The notes under the pieces are model-generated. The model was not told the DNA's origin. It searched no databases and saw only the letters and a list, made by a program, of their open reading frames with translations. This document shows, piece after piece, positions 7,488 through 15,838 of a stretch of DNA of 64,000 nucleotides (the stretch's first letter is position 1; each line of letters starts with the position of its first letter). The DNA comes from a bacterium (GTDB lineage Bacteria > Planctomycetota > Planctomycetia > Pirellulales > Pirellulaceae). The position numbers and the translations under genes are program-made. The stretch spans positions 1 through 64,000 of the forward strand of contig WGNR01000009.1 of NCBI GenBank assembly GCA_016124445.1. The letters are read 5' to 3'.

Positions 7488-8741
7488 TCAGCGACTTCGA
7501 CTCGAACCACTATCGGTCTCGATCTTGACCATGTTCAGCACGCCTTGCTGCGAATCGAGTTCAAATTTGAACTGGCCCAGAAAGCTCATGCCCAATAGTG
7601 GTTGGGCGTTGATGGCGGTGGGGCCGAGAACGGCACACTCGACATCTTTGACGGTGAACTTGCCCACGCGAACCAACGGAATGGTTTTAATGTTCGCCCG
7701 AATCTGGCTACCGTCGGCCAGTTCCAGAATGACCTCCGGATCCTCGGCGTTTACTTCGATGCCGCATTTGGCGGCGACGCTGCGCGGAAGGCTGATCAGG
7801 CTCGCACCGGAATCGACCTGCATTTCGACGTTATGCTCGCCGTTGATGACGACTGACACCATCAGAGCGTCTCCGCCGGCATCCCGCAGGGGAATTTCTT
7901 CGGAGAGGATGGAATCTTCCATCGTCTTCAGCCGCACCAACGAACTGTTGAACCCGGTCGAGGCGCCCAGTTCGTAAGGCTTTTCCGAAGCGCTGTTGAG
8001 CTTGGCGACGGTTGCCGTCACTTCGGGATCGGCGGCGAGTTCCGCGTAGCGATTGCTGATCGAATCGGCCAGCTTTCTCAGGTTCAGGATATGTTCGATG
8101 TACTCCTCGCGGGCCTTGCTGGCCTCGGCCCTGGCGGTCTTTACCCGCTTTTCGATTTCGATCAACTGCTGATCCAACAGGCGAAGTTGCCCAACGTTCG
8201 CATTGATGGCACCCACCAGGCGGTTGTTCAAGGTGATGTCGGTCGGGCCGAGTTGCGTCAACTGGGCGTTGAATTGAACGTTGGCTTGAGTCAGGCCTGT
8301 GATTCGTGCCCGAGTCATTTCTTCCTGCTTCTTGATGGTGGCCAATTCCCGGTCTTCGGTCACGAGGGCTCGTTTCAGATTGGTCGAGTCACGTACGCCC
8401 TGGCTCAGCTTCGTTTCGTCCTCTAACACCAGGCCGGTGCTCAGAGCTCGAAGGCCTTTTTCCGACAGCACCTTCTTGGCCTCATCTTCCATCGCGCTGT
8501 CAGGGGCCGAAGTCGGCTGTGACTTGACGAACTCTTGATCGGCCGCGCTGAGGCGATTCAAGGGAACGGAGATCGTCTGCCCGTCGGCCCGTTTGAGAAC
8601 CACGTTGTCGCCGTCGACCTTGACCAATTCGGCCTCGACATTGTGGTTGCCATCGGCGCTTTTCCAGGTGCGTGCCGGCGCGGTTGAGGTGACTAGCAAA
8701 AGAAGTACCGCAGTGATCGGCATCAATGCTTTGAACGTCAT
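7488..8741 (-). CDS. Exported SHD1-domain retropepsin-like aspartic protease
   Basis: This 417-residue protein begins with a signal peptide (MTFKALMPITAVLLLLVTSTAPA). The start at 8741 is chosen over an upstream in-frame ATG because GGGAG sits just ahead of it and the signal peptide starts there. Residues about 24-75 are an SHD1 (SLA1 homology 1) domain, common in planctomycete exported proteins (RTWKSADGNHNVEAEL...VPLNRLSAADQEFV). A predicted coiled coil spans about 80-250. The C-terminal part is a retroviral-type aspartic protease domain with the active-site motif DSGAS (310-314) and PLLGMSFL near the end; these enzymes dimerise to use one Asp from each chain. It probably acts in the periplasm. 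The target is unknown. Confidence 0.8.
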   Translation of the reverse strand: MTFKALMPITAVLLLLVTSTAPARTWKSADGNHNVEAELVKVDGDNVVLKRADGQTISVPLNRLSAADQEFVKSQPTSAPDSAMEDEAKKVLSEKGLRALSTGLVLEDETKLSQGVRDSTNLKRALVTEDRELATIKKQEEMTRARITGLTQANVQFNAQLTQLGPTDITLNNRLVGAINANVGQLRLLDQQLIEIEKRVKTARAEASKAREEYIEHILNLRKLADSISNRYAELAADPEVTATVAKLNSASEKPYELGASTGFNSSLVRLKTMEDSILSEEIPLRDAGGDALMVSVVINGEHNVEMQVDSGASLISLPRSVAAKCGIEVNAEDPEVILELADGSQIRANIKTIPLVRVGKFTVKDVECAVLGPTAINAQPLLGMSFLGQFKFELDSQQGVLNMVKIETDSGSSRSR

Positions 8742-8923
8742 AAAGACTTCTCCCTGCATTGCGGAATACGACCGAATCAGTCGGTCGCAATAGAAACTAA
8801 AAATGATGAGAAATTGATTGCAGGGCGAGTATAGTGGAACCAACTTCGCGAGGCAAACTAATTTGGGGGGATTCATGTACCCATGGTAGTCCCCGCCGGG
8901 CTAAGTGCCTGGAGGACCTTGCT

Positions 8924-10000
8924 TTAGATATCCAGGTCGTCGACGGCGTCGATCAGATCGTCGAGATCGTCTTTCTCGCGGTCTTCGTTATCGGCCTGGC
9001 GTTTCGGGACGCCTACGGCGGTGCCGACTGCTTCTCGGCCCGCCAGCAGCAACTGTTCGTCCCGTTCGCGAACGGCCGTATCCAGCGACTTCTCGTCTTC
9101 TTTCGGTTTGCCAAAGAGCTGTGACAGGTCGATCTTCAGGCCACCCCCGGCTACTTCGGCGCTGCCGGCAATCGTAGGCGTTTTGTGCTGCGGGAAGATG
9201 ATGGCGTTCTCTGGGCAAACGCGGCTGCACGCAGGGCAGCCTTTGCGGCAATTGTCAGGCATTTCGACCAGAATAGTCTCGGCCCCGTCCACCCCATAGA
9301 CGCCGAACAAACAGAAATCGATGCACTCCATGCAGTTGGTGCAGCGGCTGTAGTCGATGACCGGGTACCAGCGCCGGGCAGCGTTTTCTTCCAGGCGGAT
9401 CGGTTCGATGATCTCGACCGGGCGTTCCAGTTCGCCCCCATCTTTCAGCGCCGTGTCGTTGGTCGGATTTTCGACCCGGGCCAGTTGCTCTGGCGTTGGC
9501 GACGGTGCCGAGCCCAGTCCGCCTAGTTGAACAACCTGCGTGGAAAGCTCGCCGTGAATACGTTTCACTTCGTCAACATAGTCTTGCACCTGGTTGGAAA
9601 CCCGCAGGTCAATACAGAAGATCATGCGTTTGGGAAGCGGTCGATTGTCGACGACCCTCAGCTTGTCTTCCTCTTCCGGTTCGTCCAGCAGGTCGTCTTC
9701 TTCGTCGTCTGATTCGTGCACCAGCAGTGTGGTGCCGACCTGGCCGCGGATGTTGTTGCGGTCCAGCGTCCAGCGCGTGGCTCGTTCGTAGAGCCAGCTC
9801 AGCACGACAAAATCGGTGGTGATCGCCTGCAGCCCCATCATGCCGGGGCCGTCCCCTTTCAGGTCGTACAGGTGCGGAACGATGGTGACTTCGATGCCCG
9901 GTTCGAACAGCAATGCGGCCACGATATCCTCTTCCAGCTTGCGTTTGGCGGGATTGTTGCTTTGGCCTTGGCTGACGACGACCGTCAATCGTTTGGGCAT
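8924..10000 (-). CDS. 2[4Fe-4S] ferredoxin-domain protein
   Basis: This 358-residue protein has two iron-sulfur cluster motifs at 220-262: CTNCMECIDFC (Cys 220, 223, 226, 230) and CRKGCPACSRVCP (Cys 251, 255, 258, 262). The second motif has C-x3-C-x2-C-x3-C spacing. The N-terminal 200 residues are soluble, with an acidic loop (SDDEEDDLLDEPEEED near 97-112), and match nothing I recognise. The C-terminus is very acidic. No transmembrane segment is present. It starts 4 bases after the stop of the lipoyl carrier gene, which itself overlaps the HemW-like gene, so the three proteins are probably made together. An electron-carrier role toward the radical SAM enzyme is inference. Confidence 0.8.
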   Translation of the reverse strand: MPKRLTVVVSQGQSNNPAKRKLEEDIVAALLFEPGIEVTIVPHLYDLKGDGPGMMGLQAITTDFVVLSWLYERATRWTLDRNNIRGQVGTTLLVHESDDEEDDLLDEPEEEDKLRVVDNRPLPKRMIFCIDLRVSNQVQDYVDEVKRIHGELSTQVVQLGGLGSAPSPTPEQLARVENPTNDTALKDGGELERPVEIIEPIRLEENAARRWYPVIDYSRCTNCMECIDFCLFGVYGVDGAETILVEMPDNCRKGCPACSRVCPENAIIFPQHKTPTIAGSAEVAGGGLKIDLSQLFGKPKEDEKSLDTAVRERDEQLLLAGREAVGTAVGVPKRQADNEDREKDDLDDLIDAVDDLDI

Positions 10001-10004
10001 GAGA

Positions 10005-10463
10005 TTACTCGTTTAGTTGTCCCTTGATGGTCCGCTGGGTCACTTCCCAGACCGACGCAAGGTGTTCTAAATAGGCGTCCGGTTTCAGGAGGGCTTCGCC
10101 GCTCCCTTCGATTTCGTAAAGCCATCCTTCGCCGTACATATCGACGTTAATTCGAGAAGGATCGCTCATCAACTCGGGGTTCAACCGCGCCAGAACACCG
10201 GGGATGGCCGGGTAGAGTTCACTTTCGGCCTTGCTGCTTTCGATGAATCCGATTTCCTGACCTTCGGAAATTTTCGCCCCTTCGTCAACATGCCATTCCA
10301 GGAAATAGACATCCTGCAACAGACGCACCGCGTAGGCCGTAAAGCCGAACCGATAGCCGCGATCGGTTGGCATGGCCCAGCAGTGGTTCTTGGCGAACAG
10401 ACGATCGGTGGGGAATTTCGCCTCGAATTTCCCCATCATGAAGACCAGAAAGTCGTCACTCAT
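10005..10463 (-). CDS. Glycine cleavage H-like lipoyl carrier protein
   Basis: This 152-residue protein has the GcvH/lipoyl-domain fold pattern. NHCWAM near 26-31 resembles the H-protein HEW region. VGFIESSKA-type sequence holds the likely lipoylated lysine (Lys78 in ESSKAESELY), and NPELMSDPSRIN and GEGWLYEI match the conserved C-terminal part. In the glycine cleavage system, H-protein shuttles an aminomethyl group on lipoate. No P, T or L genes are nearby, so a different partner is likely. The ATG shares one base with the TGA of the upstream HemW-like gene (TGATG), which indicates translational coupling. This is a divergent H-like protein and the name gcvH is withheld. Confidence 0.8.
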   Translation of the reverse strand: MSDDFLVFMMGKFEAKFPTDRLFAKNHCWAMPTDRGYRFGFTAYAVRLLQDVYFLEWHVDEGAKISEGQEIGFIESSKAESELYPAIPGVLARLNPELMSDPSRINVDMYGEGWLYEIEGSGEALLKPDAYLEHLASVWEVTQRTIKGQLNE

Positions 10464-11773
10464 CAGGTATACCGCACATTCTGGAATTGCGGCTCGAAGA
10501 AGGGAGGCAACAGTCCGTCGGCCCGCAACAAACCGTTGCGAGTCAGTTCGATCCGGTCGCCATCGATCGTGACGAACCCTTCTTCCTGGTACTGCTTCCA
10601 GATGGGGGCCCACTTTTCGAGGATGTCGACGCCAAACTTCTGGCGGAAGCGTTCCGCTTCGAGGTAACCTCGCTTGAGGAGCAAGATCGTTTCGCGAATG
10701 AGCAGTTGTTCCGGCGTCGGGCGATAGGCTCGCTTGAGCGGTAGCTCGTTCTTCTCCAATAGGGAACCGGTGTAGTCGGCCCACTCGGTTTTGTTCTGGT
10801 AGTGAACGCCGCTGATGTGACCGAAGCTGGCGACCCCGGTGGCCAGCAGATCGCTGCCGCCGAACAGATTGTCACGATAGCTGAAGTTCACCTTGGTCGG
10901 GTCTTTGACCATCGTGTAGGCGCTGGAAACGCTGTAGCCCGCTTTCGCCAGTTCATCAAACGCATAGCTGACCCAGGCCCGCTTCATCGGCCAATCGGCG
11001 ACCGGTGTTTCGATCTTGTTGCCCAGGATGTCTTGCGAGTAAACGGTGTTGAACGGCAGTTCCATCTGGTAGATGGTTACGCTCTCCGGCGAAAGCTCGA
11101 GCACCTTGCGGATGTTCTCGCGCCAGGTATCCCACGTTTCGCCGACCATGCCGGCGATCAGGTCGATGTTGACGTTGGGGAACTGGGCCGCTTCGATCCA
11201 TTCCCAGGCGGTGTAAACTTCCTTGGAAAGGTGAGCCCGGCCGTTTTCTTCCAGGATGCTGTCGAAGAAGTTCTCGACCCCCAGGCTCAACCGCGTGACG
11301 CCCATTTCGCGGAGCGCTTTCACCTTCGATTCGCGAAGCGTGCCAGGCTCGCATTCAAAGGTAACCTCTTCGGCTTGATCCCAACTGATGCTGCTGCGCA
11401 GACGATCTTCCAGCCGCTTAAGCTGCTTGGGGCTGAGGAACGACGGAGTTCCGCCGCCAAAGTAAACGAAGCGGAACGGTCGGCCACCCATCGCTTCAGT
11501 CTGGCTGACCAGTTCAATCTCTTTGACCAATGCCGAAACGTAGGTCTCGACCTCGCTGGCATTCTTGTCGGTGTAGACGCGGAAGTAGCAGAACTTGCAG
11601 CGTTTCCGGCAAAACGGAACGTGCAGGTAAAGCCCCAACGGCACCCCTTCGCGCGGCGCGGAATGCATCGCCTGGTTCAGGTCGTCGACGTAGTCCTCGC
11701 TCCACTGCGAGAAGGGAGGATAGTTCGAGATGAAGTAACTACCGACTTCGGTTTTGGTGGAATCGGTGGCCAT
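10463..11773 (-). CDS. HemW/HemN-like radical SAM protein
   Basis: This 436-residue protein has a radical SAM motif of the coproporphyrinogen III oxidase family: CRKRCKFCYF (Cys 55, 59, 62), preceded by LYLHVPF and followed by YFGGGTPSFL, as in HemN/HemW. A HemN C-terminal-like domain with GVASFGHISG and RETILLLKRG follows. HemN decarboxylates coproporphyrinogen; HemW is a haem chaperone. The fourth aromatic-cysteine residue of HemN is Tyr-Phe here, so oxidase activity cannot be assumed. It heads a three-gene coupled set with a lipoyl carrier and a ferredoxin. That context fits neither classical HemN nor HemW, and a dedicated radical reaction is possible. Confidence 0.8.
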   Translation of the reverse strand: MATDSTKTEVGSYFISNYPPFSQWSEDYVDDLNQAMHSAPREGVPLGLYLHVPFCRKRCKFCYFRVYTDKNASEVETYVSALVKEIELVSQTEAMGGRPFRFVYFGGGTPSFLSPKQLKRLEDRLRSSISWDQAEEVTFECEPGTLRESKVKALREMGVTRLSLGVENFFDSILEENGRAHLSKEVYTAWEWIEAAQFPNVNIDLIAGMVGETWDTWRENIRKVLELSPESVTIYQMELPFNTVYSQDILGNKIETPVADWPMKRAWVSYAFDELAKAGYSVSSAYTMVKDPTKVNFSYRDNLFGGSDLLATGVASFGHISGVHYQNKTEWADYTGSLLEKNELPLKRAYRPTPEQLLIRETILLLKRGYLEAERFRQKFGVDILEKWAPIWKQYQEEGFVTIDGDRIELTRNGLLRADGLLPPFFEPQFQNVRYT

Positions 11774-11839
11774 GAATCGTTCTTGCTCTCTGCTAAGGAT
11801 GAATCGCCTAGGTTGGCTTTAGCGAAAGGGTGTTGGTGG

Positions 11840-12967
11840 TTATTTCTTCTCGCCGGCGAAGCAGTACAGTACGCCTCGTTCGGTAGCGATCAGCATGCAC
11901 TCGTTGGAAACTGCCGGGCCAGCTGGGAAGCCGCTGCTGGCCTCAAATTCCCACACCGGTTTGCCTGTTTGCAGGTCGACGGCTCGAACGCGATCGTCTG
12001 CCGAGCCAAAGTAAACGCGTTGGCCGGCAATGACCGGCGAACTGTTGATCTTGCCGCGAGCCTTGAAGGTCCACTGCTCTTTTCCGGTTGCTCGATCGAG
12101 GCAAACCAGGTTCTTGCTGAACGAGCCGTAAATGACCTTATCGGGCAGGACGGCGGCGCTGGTGCGGATTTGTTGTCGGTTTTGTGGATCCTCGTACTTC
12201 CACACGATCTTCAATTCTTTCCAGTCGATTGCGTAGAACGAACCCGATTCCGTACCAAAGTAAGCGACATCACCCCGGACCGCAGGAGCCGATCCGGTTG
12301 GGCCGTCGATCGGGACGGTGCCGAGTTCTTTGCCGGCGGCCAGGTCGATCACGTGCAACTTGCTATCGCAGCCTGCAACAAACCCGCGGTCTTCAACAAC
12401 GGTCGGCATGCAGCGGATTTGATCGTCGATCTGGACTTTCCAGGCCAGCTTGCCATCGGCCTTATCCAAGCAATACAACGTGGCGTCTTGCGAACCGATC
12501 AGGACTTTGTCTTTGTAGAAATTCACACTGCCGTTGATTTCCAATCCGGCGGCGAACTGCCACAGCTTCTTCCCATCCTTCGCATCCAGGCAGTACAGCA
12601 CTCCGTCGATATCGCCGACGTAAACTCGCCCGTCCGAATAGGCTGGGGAACCCATGAAGCCGGACAACTGGTCAACGTTTCCCTCAAAGGTCCACACCTT
12701 CGAGCCGTCAGCCAGCTTCAGGGCGTAAACTCTTCCATCGAGATCGCCGATGTAAACAACCCCGTCCACGACGATCGGAGTCGCTTCGAAGGCGCCGTTT
12801 TCGATTTCCATCTTCCACTTCACGCCGAGGCTGTCTGGCAGCGACTCATCGGCAATCCCCTGGGCCAGGGCATTGCCCCGGTAAAGCGGCCAGTCTGCGC
12901 GAACCGTACCGATCGCCACCAGCGCCAACAGCATCGTGGCGAGCGTTTGCATCGAACGACTTTTCAT
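11840..12967 (-). CDS. Exported PQQ-like beta-propeller repeat protein
   Basis: This 375-residue protein starts with a signal peptide (MKSRSMQTLATMLLALVAIGTVRA). The ATG at 12967 has a strong ribosome binding site (GGAGGT, 8 bases upstream), better than the in-frame ATG 15 codons earlier. The mature part has about eight repeats of the type VDGVVYIGDLDGRVYALKLADGSKVW, each with G-x-V/Y-A-L-D-x-x-T/D-G-K, forming a beta-propeller as in PQQ dehydrogenases and BamB. No dehydrogenase catalytic residues are evident, so it is more likely a scaffold or binding protein outside the cytoplasm. It lies between the alcohol dehydrogenase and the HemW-like gene on the same strand; a functional link is uncertain. 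Confidence 0.8.
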   Translation of the reverse strand: MKSRSMQTLATMLLALVAIGTVRADWPLYRGNALAQGIADESLPDSLGVKWKMEIENGAFEATPIVVDGVVYIGDLDGRVYALKLADGSKVWTFEGNVDQLSGFMGSPAYSDGRVYVGDIDGVLYCLDAKDGKKLWQFAAGLEINGSVNFYKDKVLIGSQDATLYCLDKADGKLAWKVQIDDQIRCMPTVVEDRGFVAGCDSKLHVIDLAAGKELGTVPIDGPTGSAPAVRGDVAYFGTESGSFYAIDWKELKIVWKYEDPQNRQQIRTSAAVLPDKVIYGSFSKNLVCLDRATGKEQWTFKARGKINSSPVIAGQRVYFGSADDRVRAVDLQTGKPVWEFEASSGFPAGPAVSNECMLIATERGVLYCFAGEKK

Positions 12968-13050
12968 GGCGAAGACCTCCGCGGAAAAGGGGAAGGGAAT
13001 CATTTCCCCCAATTCTACTCAAACGGAAACAGGGTGGCACATCCAGCCGG

Positions 13051-14205
13051 CTATTGCATGGCCGATTGGTACAGCTTGGAAAACTCGTCGGCGTCGACCT
13101 CGCGGGGGTTGAAGTGCCCCGTCCATTGCTTCGCGGCGTCGGCCGAGAGGAGGTCGAGCTTCTCGCCGTTGATCGAAAGTTGGTTCAGGTTGGTCGCCAG
13201 GCCTGCTTCATCGACCCACGATTGGATCAGGCTTGCCAGCCCGTCGGCCCCTTTGTCTGGCGAAGGATAACCGGGCAGATCGGCCGAAATGGATAGCACC
13301 TGGCGATAAAGGTCGTCGAATGCTTCGCCGTTGTAGCGAATCACCGAAGGGAGCATGACCGCCACGGCCTGGCCATGCACAATGCCGTAGTGTGCCGTCA
13401 ACGGGTTGGCCAGCGCGTGAGCTGCTCCCAGCATCGAGTTTTCAATTGCCAAGCCGGCGAAACAGGCCCCCAGTTGCATCGCACCGCGGGCCTCGATGTT
13501 CTCTGGCTCGCGGAGCACTTTGACGAAGTTGGCCGCCAGCAGTCGCCACGCTTCACGGCTGAATGCCAGGCTCATTTCGTTTCGCTTCTTGGTGACGAAC
13601 GTTTCCAACGCGTGACTGATGGCGTCGATACCGGTCAGCGCGGTCACTTTCTTCGGCTGGGTGACGGTCAGCTTGGGATCGAGCAAGGCGATCCGGCAGG
13701 CTGCTTTCTTGTCGCCGCAAGCCATTTTGACGTGGGTTTCGGCGTCGGTGATCAGGGCGAACGATTGGGCTTCGCTGCCAGTTCCCGCAGTGGTGGGGAC
13801 AGCGATCATCGGCAGCATTTCCTTGGTCGCTTTGCCAACGCCCCAATAGTCCTTCATCTCGCCGCCGCCGGTGAGCAGGAAGTTAATTCCCTTGGCACAA
13901 TCCATCGCGCTGCCACCACCCAGACCGACGATCAGTTGCGGCTGATGCTCTTTGGCGAACGCGACGCCTGTGGCGACATTCTTGGTACTGGGATTTTCCT
14001 GCACGCCATCAAACAGAAACGCTTCGACCCCTGATTCTTTCAAACAGTCGATCCCACGCTGCGTATGTCCGGCCTGGATGACTCCGGAGTCGCTCACCAC
14101 GAGGACTCGGGTCGCACCCAGTTCGCGCGTCAGCTTGCCAAGCTGATCGAGGCTATCCGGACCAAACACAATCCGTGTGCGTGGCTGGAAGTCGAATGGA
14201 ATCAT
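13051..14205 (-). CDS. Iron-containing alcohol dehydrogenase
   Basis: This 384-residue protein is a group III (Fe-ADH) enzyme. The nucleotide-binding GGGSAMDCAKGI lies near 93-104, followed by PTTAGTGSEA. The metal site is formed by Asp and His residues in GIDAISHALETF and HALANPLTAHYGIVHG. Length is typical. It interconverts alcohols and aldehydes with NAD(P)H. The ATG at 14205 begins the conserved MIPFDFQPRTRIVFG; the open frame extends further upstream only as an overlap of the neighbouring reductase gene. It follows the LuxC/ALDH-like gene on the same strand, so it may reduce the aldehyde made by that enzyme or oxidise an alcohol in the reverse direction. Confidence 0.9.
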   Translation of the reverse strand: MIPFDFQPRTRIVFGPDSLDQLGKLTRELGATRVLVVSDSGVIQAGHTQRGIDCLKESGVEAFLFDGVQENPSTKNVATGVAFAKEHQPQLIVGLGGGSAMDCAKGINFLLTGGGEMKDYWGVGKATKEMLPMIAVPTTAGTGSEAQSFALITDAETHVKMACGDKKAACRIALLDPKLTVTQPKKVTALTGIDAISHALETFVTKKRNEMSLAFSREAWRLLAANFVKVLREPENIEARGAMQLGACFAGLAIENSMLGAAHALANPLTAHYGIVHGQAVAVMLPSVIRYNGEAFDDLYRQVLSISADLPGYPSPDKGADGLASLIQSWVDEAGLATNLNQLSINGEKLDLLSADAAKQWTGHFNPREVDADEFSKLYQSAMQ

Positions 14206-14297
14206 ACGTCGGGATCCTGTTGCGGAATCAAAACCAATCTGGCCAGGTGTCGAATCTCGCCCTGGTTGCGGCGATTCAAACGCGTTTGCTTCGACCA

Positions 14298-15740
14298 CTA
14301 CGTGGCAGCAACCTGAACCGGGGCCGATTGGTAGGCGCGGCTGCGGAAGAGGAACTCGATGATGTTCCCTTCGTGCGGCTGCAGCCAGTCGACTTTGTGC
14401 GTGGGAATCGGACCGATGTTGAGCCGGTCGATATGGGTCGCATTGACCAGGTCTTTCGCGAATTTTTCGTCCGCGGTGATCGCGGTGCAAATCAGCGAGT
14501 AACCAATCTTTTTGATCATCTCTTCCTGAGGGCACTCGACGACCGAAACGAATGGGAACATGTATTCCTTCGAAGCGACCTGCTTCTCGGGGTTCTCGGC
14601 ATGCACGACCATTGGTTTCAGGTAATCGCAGCGTTCCATCTGCACCAGGCGTTCGCCGTACGATGCGGTGTAGTCGGTCACGCCATCTTCGGCCAGGTCC
14701 GATTCGATCATGCCCCAGACCGCCGGAGCCATGCCAGGCATGGTGAACGCAGCCAACGAGGCTTCGTCGTCGGTGGGATCTTTGATTTCGGTCGGGCCAA
14801 TCTTTTCGGCGATGGCCTGGGCGATTTCCTTGGTGTGCCGCGAAGCCCAGATGCCCGAGGCGTTGATGCAGCTGCGGCCGCTGTTGGCGAACACGCTTTG
14901 CACCATCAGGTCCAGGTACTGCGGCCAATCGTCGACGACGTCGTCGCCCAGCAAGATCTTGCTGAAGCCTGGCCCGTGCGGCTGGACCTTCGGGTTGCCA
15001 TGGTATTGGTCGATCGTCTGCTGTCCGCCGAAGACCATCGCGCGGTCCACCGAAGAGAGCAGGGCGGCACCGACGTCGCCACCGGCACCGGGGTACAGGC
15101 TGAACGCTTCGGCCGGCAGGCCTGCTTCGACCATGGCTGAAAAAATCCGGTACGGCGTCCATGGCTCCTTCCCACCTGGCTTGAGAACCAAACCGAGTTG
15201 AAGCGCGACGGCCGGGAGCCAGAGGGTATGCACCCCTGGTGAGTTGGATGGCAACACGGCGCCGAGTACCGGACTTTGAACTTGATAACTGAGCATGACA
15301 TCGCGGCCTGGCTCTTTGCCGTAACCGCGAGACAAAATATTAAGATCGAGACCACGTGTGAGCGAATCGAGAATCTTCGGCATGTTTTGCAGCACGAAGG
15401 CATTCTTCTGCATGTTGCCGCGGCACATGTGCTCCGGCAGGCCGGTGCTGGCGCTTTGAGCATGCACGAACGCTTCGGGGGTTTGCGAACCATCGCCGAT
15501 CGGCAGATCGGCTTCGAGATACAACTTGCCAGCGGTCGCCAACTTGTCGAGGATTTCTTCCGGACTGAACTGAAGCAGTGCTTCGCGAGCACGCTGGGCG
15601 AAACGCATGTCACGCTTCAGGATGCCGCCGCCTACCTGGCTGAGCTGGGCGATCGGTTCGCCGGTGCTGAAATGGACGACTTCTTCCTTTTCGAGCGAGT
15701 CGTAGGGCTTGCCCCAACGGATGGCAGGAATGTTCAACAT
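14298..15740 (-). CDS. Aldehyde dehydrogenase/LuxC-like acyl reductase
   Basis: This 480-residue protein has the aldehyde dehydrogenase superfamily fold: the cofactor loop VLGAVLPSNSPGVHTLWLPA (158-177), LKPGGKEPWTP, and the catalytic cysteine in ANSGRSCINASG (Cys291). The usual catalytic Glu of the E-L-G-G-K motif is missing; the matching stretch reads QPHGPGFSKILLGDD (253-267). Loss of that general base is a feature of acylating dehydrogenases and acyl-CoA reductases such as LuxC, which release aldehyde from an acyl thioester rather than hydrolysing to acid. Its upstream neighbour is LuxE-like and its downstream neighbour is an iron ADH. I infer acyl group to aldehyde reduction; chain length is unknown. 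Confidence 0.75.
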   Translation of the reverse strand: MLNIPAIRWGKPYDSLEKEEVVHFSTGEPIAQLSQVGGGILKRDMRFAQRAREALLQFSPEEILDKLATAGKLYLEADLPIGDGSQTPEAFVHAQSASTGLPEHMCRGNMQKNAFVLQNMPKILDSLTRGLDLNILSRGYGKEPGRDVMLSYQVQSPVLGAVLPSNSPGVHTLWLPAVALQLGLVLKPGGKEPWTPYRIFSAMVEAGLPAEAFSLYPGAGGDVGAALLSSVDRAMVFGGQQTIDQYHGNPKVQPHGPGFSKILLGDDVVDDWPQYLDLMVQSVFANSGRSCINASGIWASRHTKEIAQAIAEKIGPTEIKDPTDDEASLAAFTMPGMAPAVWGMIESDLAEDGVTDYTASYGERLVQMERCDYLKPMVVHAENPEKQVASKEYMFPFVSVVECPQEEMIKKIGYSLICTAITADEKFAKDLVNATHIDRLNIGPIPTHKVDWLQPHEGNIIEFLFRSRAYQSAPVQVAAT

Positions 15741-15838
15741 GATTGGGCGTCCGTCAATGAATTACGAGATTCGGTTGGATGGGTCTGATCGAAGAAGCCA
15801 CGGTGAAATCTGCTCGACCGTGGCTTCCTGCTATTGTC

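Noticed and set aside
8865..8894. A hairpin-like GGGGGA ... TCCCC with inner CATG/CATG
   Set aside because: The stem has mismatches, no T-run on either strand, and a position in the gap before the protease gene; not convincing as a terminator or operator.
10802..13270. An open plus-strand frame of about 820 codons
   Set aside because: It runs antisense to the HemW-like and propeller genes and spans their gap. The product has no ordered motifs and the minus-strand genes are clear, so it is a shadow of their codon use.
14206..15162. Upstream extension of the iron ADH frame
   Set aside because: It overlaps the reductase gene in another frame. The ADH family start at 14205 fits and no extra domain is present.
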